Shown here: positions 57,645 to 64,000 of the stretch, one piece after another
How the letters are laid out: every line of letters begins with the position of its first letter
How positions within the stretch are numbered: the stretch's first letter is position 1
Source: Humulus lupulus
Lineage: Eukaryota; Streptophyta; Magnoliopsida; Rosales; Cannabaceae
Direction: 5' to 3'
DNA: 64,000 nucleotides
NCBI RefSeq assembly: GCF_963169125.1
Contig: NC_084795.1
Coordinates: forward strand, 95,661,411-95,725,410
Made by a program: the position numbers and the translations under genes
The notes under the pieces: model-generated
What the model was told of the DNA's origin: nothing
The model's database searches: none
What the model saw: only the letters and a program-made list of their open reading frames with translations

Positions 57645-59216
57645 GAAATCGTAATTTATCAGAGTGTAGTTAGGGCATTATGTGTATCATAGCTGTAGGT
57701 AATAAATTCTGGGGAAATGAATGAGAATAATATACGAAAGAATACATTTTTATTTACAATTATGTAAAAAACAGTTTATATTTTTAACCTAATTAATCAA
57801 AGTACTTTAATTTATTAAACTGTTTATTTTGAAGGTATGCATTTAATTTTTACCTATCATATGACCTTTACATAAAACTACTTTTGTATAGAGTGTTGTT
57901 ATTTGACATATTAAGGTGTCCTACACCACATGATGTGACACGCTATGATTGGTTAGCGATATCCCATAATACTTATTAAATTCAAATAAGTGAGACTCAA
58001 TATTTGATTGCACTAATAGCAGTATATCACATTCTTGTGGAGTTGGGCACCAGTGATGCCCCTTAGCAATTCTCTTTTTCATATAACCAATAATCTTTAA
58101 TCTAGTTTATGAAGTCTTATATAAATACAATGATTATCAATTACTTAAATAATCATCAAACAAATTTGTAATAAAGAGATTTAGCTCATTTTACTTCGTA
58201 ATGGTTCTAGTTTTTCATGATCTCACTCAATTCCCACATCAAATTAGAAATGAATGAGTTTTAACAAATAGAATGAAAATGAATTAATTTTTATTATATT
58301 TCTTTGTTTAGTTGCTATCGAATAAGGTAGGCAGGATAGCTATAAAAGTCTCTCTTTTTGTGAGGTTATGTCTTCCCGTCTTTTTTCAGTCATTTGCTCT
58401 TCTTTGTCATAGATTTTCCTATGAGGCTTCTTCGTCTAGTTTCGGGCATCTGCATCAAGTTTCATTCTCTAATCCATCTTTTCATTCCTTCTTCCTCACC
58501 TTAATCAATAAGAAGAAAAAGTCTTCCTTTCGTTGAGGAGGTTTATTTTGGGCTCTTTCAAGTATCATTCTAATAGAATAGTTTTTCCACTATTTTTGTG
58601 GAATAATTATTCCATTTAAAAATGTGAGGAATGATCATTCCAATGCAAAATAGTAAAAAATTAATAATTTTGTGTTCATGTTAATTTTTTTTCCATTTTA
58701 TTTTTATTCATTTTCTCATTCTCATTCTCATTCATTTTCCTCCATTTTCATTTCTTCTAACTAAACCTTACTTATATATTACTGATTTTGGGAAAAAAAT
58801 CTTCTAATATTTTGAAAATAATAAGGAGGGAGTTATGTGCATGAAGTAATGGCTCTTTTGGCGGTGGAATAGTTTTTCCATTGCTTTTCCATATTTCACA
58901 AGGCCCCACAAAGTATTCAAACTTTAATTTTTTTTGTAGACCTTGTGAACAAATTATTCTCGTTTGGACTTTGGAAAATATGCTATATTTTGGGAGAACA
59001 ATATTTGATGGAGGAGGTCATAATCCCATTCTCATATATACTTTTGAGAGTTTAATAAAGAAGAAAAAAATTCCAAACATACCCCCAAAAAAGAAAAACG
59101 GAAAATTATATAAAATAACCCTAGCCTATAATCATATTTTATACTATATATTGTATTATTTGAAAAAATTACAATCAAAACATTTTTAGAAAATGATATA
59201 TATATGAGAACACAAT
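57645..59216. other. AT-rich intergenic sequence
   Basis: No recognised gene. Holds the MITE-like element at 57896-58069. A 74-codon frame at 58312-58536 and a 102-codon frame at 58881-59189 match nothing known to me. Confidence 0.5.
57896..58069. mobile_element. MITE-like element with imperfect terminal inverted repeats
   Basis: 174 bp. Left end TTGTTATTTGACATATTAAG then GTGTCCTACACCACATGATG. Right end inverted is TTGCTAAGGGGCATCACTGG then TGCCCAACTCCACAAGAATG. The two align over about 45 bp with many mismatches. No coding sequence and no clear TSD. Superfamily not assigned. Confidence 0.45.
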
Positions 59217-60080
59217 TCACTCTCCAAATGAGCATTTGAGGGGATTCAACTTCATGCTGTACTTTCTTAGTACTGCAAAGCATTCCTCCAAATCTCGTAC
59301 ATGTCCTTCAGCTTCCTTCAACTTCACCAGCATGTCGTCTACGTACACCTCCATATTCTTGCCAATTAAGTCACGGAACATGCAATTCACTAAACGCTGG
59401 TATGTGGCTCCTGTGTTCTTCAAGCCAAATGGCATGACCTTATAACAGTATAGCCCTATATCTGTTCAGAAACTGGTATGCTCCTCATCGGGAGGGCGCA
59501 TACTGATCTGGTTATACCCTGAGTAAGCGTCCATGAAGGACAATGTTTCAAGACCAGAGGCCGCGTCCACCAACTGGTCTATTCTCGGCAAAGGAAAACA
59601 GTCCTTTGGACATGCTTTGTTCAGGTCGGTAAAGTCCACACAAGTCCTCCACTTTCCATTGGACTTGGGCACTAACACTGGGTTTGAGACCCAGGTTTGG
59701 TAATATGCCTCCCTTATAAACCTGTTTTCCTTTAGCTGTTCCACCTCCTCCTTGAGAGCCTTTGCTCAATCTTTGTCAAGCAATCTCCTCTTCTGCTACA
59801 CTGCTGGATAGCTTTCATCCACGTTGAGCACATAGCTGATCACAGTTGGTGAGATACCCACCATATCCTTGTGAGACCAGGCGAAGACATCTTGATTCCT
59901 CCACAAAAATTCTACCAGCTGCGCTTTTACTTCTGACTTCAATTTTTTTCCAACCTTGACCCCTCTGGTCGGGTCATTCTCATCTATTGGAACCTCCTCT
60001 AACTCCTCGGACGGTCCCACTTCACTTTCATAATCCCCAAAGCGAGGATCAAACTCCATTCCCTCGCTTTGGGTAACGCC
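59217..60080 (-). pseudogene. Gypsy-3 reverse transcriptase, truncated
   Basis: Minus strand, in one frame with gag. It begins after the TAG at 60081-60083 with MEFDPRFGDYESEVG, then FAWSHKDMVGISPTVISYVL, NPVLVPKSNGKWRTCVDFTD, MDAYSGYNQISMRPPDE, MPFGLKNTGATYQRL and YVDD at about 59340. It ends LNPLKCSFGE at about 59217, where the element is cut off; connection, RNase H and integrase are absent. Extra stops near 59464, 59764 and 59796 show decay. Confidence 0.87.
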
Positions 60081-61121
60081 CTATTTGGTGACTTCATCAC
60101 TGGATGGGGCTTGTTGTTCACCTATACCAAGAGTGCTTTCTTGGTCAAACATTCCTTCCTGATCGGCTACGACTGTAAAGCTTTGGTCGACATCCATCTC
60201 GTCTACCTCCTCTCTCTCGGCACATACAATCATGATATTTTCTTTGGCCCCCTTTCTTGCTTTAGCTACCGAGGCATTATAACATTCCCTAGCCTCTCTC
60301 TGGTCTCCTCGGACGCAACCTATGCCTGCACTAGTCGGGAACTTCATAGAAAGGTGCCATATAGAGACTGCCGCATGCAAGGTTGTGAGTAGTGGTCGAC
60401 CAATAACCATATTATAGGCGGATGGGCAGTCGACTATCAAAAACTCTGTCATAACTGTCTCATGCTTGGGAGCATCCCCCATTGTGACTGGTAACTTGAT
60501 CGTTCCAGCTGGTGATAAACCTTCTCCAATTAATCCATAGATGACTTGAGAGCATGGCTTCAAGTCGTTGATAGATAGTTTCATCCTTTCAAAGGATGAT
60601 TTGTAGATAATGTTCACAGAACTCCCTGTGTCCACCAGGCATCTCTTCAACTTCATATTTGCTATTTGGGCTGTCACGACGAGAGGGTCATTATGAGGAT
60701 ATCTCACGTGTCGTGCATCATCTTCAGTGAAAGTGAGGGACTCACTTTCGTATCGTGGGTTCTTCGGAGGCCGCTCCTCCACAGTCATGACCTCGGATGT
60801 TGATGCTGCGTCCAACTCATGTCAGAGTGTTTGAGCATACCTCTCCCTTGCCTTGTTGCTATCCCTAGCCAGATGTGGACCTCCACATATGGTGTCTAGA
60901 GTGAAGTCCACAGGCTCGGGTTGCAAAGGTGGGGATCGCTGCCGCTTAAACCCAGGATTGTTGTTACTTCCCTCTCCTTGGGTCTTTTCTGCTCGATATT
61001 TTTTCAATTTCCCCGACCGGAGGAGAAACTCTATCTCATCCTGGGGATGATTGCATTCATTCGTGTCATGACCGTAGTCTCCATGGAAACGACAGAACTT
61101 ATTCAAATCTCTCTTACTCAT
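60081..61121 (-). pseudogene. Gypsy-3 zinc knuckle and aspartic protease
   Basis: Minus strand. The zinc-knuckle-like CRFHGDYGHDTNECNHPQDE is at about 61090. The protease motif CLVDTGSSVNIIYKSSF is at about 60640, and the domain ends IWHLSMKFPTSAGIG. One in-frame stop near 60819-60821 separates the two. It closes at VTK and TAG 60081-60083, in the same place and context as Gypsy-2; the frame continues open beyond it. Confidence 0.85.
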
Positions 61122-63070
61122 CTCCTTCTTGATGGGTGGGGGTTTCCGGTAGGGGACCTCCTAATGACTTGCGAGATATATCTCCGCTCGGCTGGCCGAA
61201 AGAGTTGTATAATTGGTGAACCAAGGTTCATACTTAGTTGGCTTGCCGTTTGGTCCCGACTTAGCCTTCTTTTCATTGTGGCGGTCAGACCCGTTATTCC
61301 CACGTTTCTTACCACCACTTTGATCGTTTCCACCATTCTTGGGAGGATCAGTCGATTTGCTCGGATTGTTCAGGCCCTTCTCTCCCTTCTCAATCGCATC
61401 ATCCAATTGCATATACTTGTCTGCCCGGTCAGGAAATTGTTGTAACGTTGAAATTGGGTTGCAATGAATACTGTCCCACAAAGGACTCCGATAGATTATG
61501 CCATAAGAAATGGCCACCATCTTCCCCTCATCGCCTACTGCAGTAGCTCGGTTAGCTTCTCTCATGAACCTTTGTATGTAGTTCTTGAGAGATTTGTCTT
61601 TCCATTGTTTAATATCTGCCAAGTGATTGGCGTAAACTAGAGGGGTCCGAGCAGCATTGAACTGCCTACAAAACTCTTTCCTGAAACTTTCCCAAGAAGT
61701 GATGGAGTTTGGCATAAATTTCCAATACCACTCCTGGGCAGTGTCGGACAATGTAAAGGGGAAAACTCTGCACCGATAGTCATCACTCACTCCGAGCAGC
61801 TCCATTTGGTCTTCGAATTTCCCCACATGCCTTATCAGATCTGCCTTTTCTGTATAAACTGGCAGTACCAGTGCTTTGTACTTCGCTGGTGGTTGGGCTG
61901 CTCTAATTCGAGCACAGAACGGGCTGCCACTCCTGTGGTCTACTGGATCGATTGCAGAGGGTCGTTTCGATAGACCCTGAACTGCTGCTGTCAAAGCATC
62001 AAGCTGGGCTTGGATGCCTGGGGCCACTGCCTGGGACTCATTCTTGGGACCGCTTGGTCGGGCGTTCCTATCCGACACACCATCATCAAGTATTTCTACT
62101 TGACTGGTAGGTCGGTTCAGATCTCACCCTTCGACCGGGACGGTCCTTCTCCTGTCAGCAATGACATCTCTTAGATCCTTCTGAGAGGTATGCCTCCCTA
62201 ACCGGTCGAACACCGTACTCCGAGTTTTTTCAGAAGGCTTGTCGTACGGGACATGCTCCTTGCCACTGCGCTGCTGGTTGGGATGCAGTGGTGGCCTTCC
62301 TATCTGCACTGGGCAGTCTTTTCCTCCTCGATAGTTGTTGTCATTCTTCTCCTTCGACTGATTAGTGTGATGACTATCAGCTTCATCACGACCATGCCCG
62401 TCTTTGAAGTGTGAAGTTTCTTTCCCTCGAGGAGCCTTATTTTGCTCCTACTCAGGTGGAGTTTTCTTACTTCTTGACTGGTGACTTCCAGACCTGGAAG
62501 TCTCTGATCGGTGGCTCCTTGAGGGGGTTCTAGAGTTCCCCCTTTGGGTTGAGGTAGTGCTCGATCGGACCCCATATTCTTCCCGACCAGGTGGGTTACT
62601 ACCACTCCTGTTTGGCCCTCGAGAATTGGGTATGTTAGTGTTTTTGCGACCAACCTCTGTGGTCCTTGCTCCTGGGGTGGCTGCTCCTCATGCTGCAGCT
62701 TGGGCATTGGCCTGGGCCAGCTGCGTAGCTGCCTGTAGAGCAAGTGCAGCCTCGCGATGTCACCTATCAGCCTCCTCTTGTTGTCGCCAGATCTCCTCGA
62801 TCCTAGCATCCATCTCCCATGTTTGCTGCTCAAATGCAACCTTCTGCCTAGCCATTTATTCAGCGAACGCCTCCTATCTGGCGTTGAATTGTGCCATTTC
62901 CTCCTGGAAAGCCCCCATGGCTTCCTGGAGTTGTTCAACCTCTAGAGTCAGTCCTCGAGCAGGACTCTAGGCTTAGTCTCGTGGTCTTGAGGACCAGGAC
63001 CTTCTGATCTAGCAGGCTCTCTAGAGGAACCTGGCTTCTTGGAGGCCGCATTGGTGTTCTTAGGCACCAT
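61122..63070 (-). pseudogene. Gypsy-3 gag
   Basis: Start at 63070 (MVPKNTNAASKKPGSSREPA). The N-terminal half (62310-63070) is coiled-coil and charged, with several stops. The gag domain is intact in 61161-62078: YRCRVFPFTLSDTAQEWYWK, then SWESFRKEFCRQFNAART and SLKNYIQRFMREANRATAVG. A single-frame reading persists through 62309. The open frame 62300-62938 in another phase is a shadow. Confidence 0.82.
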
Positions 63071-63104
63071 AATGCTACAAGGATTGTCTGTTTTTCTCTT
63101 CAGG

Positions 63105-63122
63105 CTCTCAATGAAAGCACCA
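63105..63122 (-). promoter_or_regulatory. Gypsy-3 primer-binding site
   Basis: TGGTGCTTTCATTGAGAG on the minus strand, three bases after the LTR end at 63126. Identical to Gypsy-1 and Gypsy-2. Confidence 0.75.
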
Positions 63123-63125
63123 AAA

Positions 63126-63982
63126 TGTTGACCGCGTTTTTGGCCAACGACGTGTAGACGTCAAAACAACAAAAAACCTTCAAGAGAAATATACGACACA
63201 GACAATTTTTGTAGTGGTTTAGCCCCAATGTGTTGGTAATAGCCTAGTCCACTTAGAGTTATGATTATAGATCTACACTCAAGATCAGATGAACCTGAGT
63301 CAACTGAGTTTCTTCAGTGCAGATTAAAAGAATACAAGAGTTCTCTCAAGATACAATTACTCACTCTAGAAAATTAGAATCCGAACCCCTTTTATGATGC
63401 CATGAGCCTTGTATTTATAGGCTCAGGATCGTACAGATGACATCCCCCATAATCGGGATATTTTGTTATTCTCACTATATTTAATTAATAATAATATTCA
63501 AAATACAACAATACACTGTTTTTGTGGGATAATCTGAGAGATTCCCGCGCAGGTATGACCGATTCTTGTTGAAGCCGTTACTGGGATCTTTTGCGTAGCC
63601 CTGCTCTGTTTAGTCGGTCCACATCACACTCAGGAGGAGAACTGAAGGGCCAAAATTCCTCACTGGTCGGCCAAACCTTCACTGGTCGAACAAGGACATA
63701 ACTGGTCGGACAAGCACCTGACTGGGCGGATAAGCACCTGACTGGGTGGACAAGCACCTGACCGGGCGGACAAGCACCTGACCGGGCAGACAAGCACCTG
63801 ACCGTGCAGACAAGCGCCTGACTGGGCGGACAAGCATATGACTGGTCGGACATGACACTTGACTGGTCAGTCAAAAATCTTCACCTGTCTACCGGACCAC
63901 TCCTAAGCCAGATTACCCCACCATTCCTTGCCATTTGTCACTTTTATTGCCACGTCATCGTTTTCAAATTTTGGGGATAACA
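63126..63982 (-). repeat. Gypsy-3 5' LTR
   Basis: 857 bp, TGTTATCCCC...GGTCAACA on the minus strand. TATA-like CTATAAATAC on the minus strand at 63411-63420. Contains the 20-bp minisatellite at 63661-63880 in its upstream (U3) half. The opposite LTR is not in the window, so no TSD check is possible (right flank TCAAT). Confidence 0.85.
63661..63880. repeat. 20-bp minisatellite in the Gypsy-3 LTR
   Basis: About eleven units of 20 bp, typical unit GGACAAGCACCTGACTGGGC with variants (ACTGGTCGG at the edges, GACCGGGC in the middle). It lies upstream of the TATA-like box in transcription direction, so it may carry enhancer-type sites. The 98-codon frame over it is a repeat artefact. Confidence 0.9.
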
Positions 63983-64000
63983 TCAATAATAATAGATTTG

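Larger units (their letters stand above)
59217..63982 (-). mobile_element. Gypsy-3: truncated Tat-type Ty3-gypsy retrotransposon
   Basis: Minus-oriented. The 5' LTR is 63126-63982, the primer-binding site 63105-63122, gag starts at 63070, protease follows, and RT is cut at 59217. It is the closest relative of Gypsy-2 in the window by gag, protease and RT wording but has a different LTR. The 3' part of pol, any antisense gene and the 3' LTR are missing on the left; the junction is to AT-rich DNA. Confidence 0.88.

Noticed and set aside
58312..58536. 74-codon Ser/Phe-rich plus-strand frame
   Set aside because: Short, no homologue recognised, no promoter or splice evidence, in AT-rich DNA.
62300..62938. 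212-codon Arg-rich minus-strand frame
   Set aside because: Out of phase with gag; the gag phase reads as the expected coiled-coil/charged N-terminus with stops. This is a shadow frame.
63578..63874. 98-codon repetitive Cys/Pro frame
   Set aside because: Arises from the 20-bp minisatellite in the Gypsy-3 LTR.
63661..63880. CRISPR-like array
   Set aside because: Contiguous 20-bp tandem units with no unique spacers, inside a plant retrotransposon LTR.

Overview
The window looks like nuclear DNA from a flowering plant, probably a eudicot. It is AT-rich and consists almost entirely of LTR retrotransposons and DNA-transposon material. The only host-gene sequence is spliced gene fragments carried inside a transposon. 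No complete single-copy host gene, rRNA, tRNA or CRISPR array is visible. I cannot name the species. Labels Gypsy-1 to -5, Copia-1 to -3 and LTR-A to -C are local to this answer.

Left part (1-12196) is a scrap-yard of truncated elements. It holds an LTR end (1-886) that is inverted relative to 5060-5880, an LTR-like block ending at 1858, and a minus-strand Ty1-copia fragment (Copia-2, 1859-3938). After these come a long minus-strand LTR and integrase of a chromovirus-like Ty3-gypsy (Gypsy-5, 5060-8700), a plus-strand LTR-like block, a CACTA transposase (TNP2) scrap (10268-10745), and the 5' end of another Ty3-gypsy (Gypsy-4, 10752-12196).

Central part (12196-48081) is a set of nested insertions supported by target-site duplications (TSDs). 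Copia-1 (plus) is split by Gypsy-1 (13650-28078, minus, 889-bp LTRs, TSD GGTTT). Downstream of its 3' LTR start it is split again by a CACTA element (30230-48078, TSD GCA). The CACTA element carries spliced fragments of three recognisable host genes in one orientation: a C2-domain protein, cytosolic acetoacetyl-CoA thiolase, and plastid-type glycolytic GAPDH. It is itself split by Gypsy-2 (35612-47325, plus, 609-bp LTRs, TSD CTCTC). Gypsy-1 and Gypsy-2 are Tat-type elements. Each has gag-pol on one strand and, between pol and the 3' LTR, an intron-containing gene on the opposite strand with a homologous N-terminal domain.

Right part (48082-64000) starts with about 4.6 kb of AT-rich sequence without a recognised gene. 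A small Ty1-copia follows (Copia-3, 52723-57639, TSD CACTC) that is full length except for three stop codons. Next comes about 1.6 kb of AT-rich DNA with a MITE-like inverted repeat. The window ends with Gypsy-3, a minus-strand Tat-type element truncated inside reverse transcriptase; its 857-bp LTR (63126-63982) contains a 20-bp minisatellite.

Functionally the coding content is retroelement machinery: gag, protease, reverse transcriptase, RNase H and integrase, mostly broken by stops and frameshifts. The most noteworthy features are the gene-capturing CACTA element, the spliced antisense genes with promoter-like boxes, and a UAG codon in the same position between protease and reverse transcriptase of two different Tat elements.
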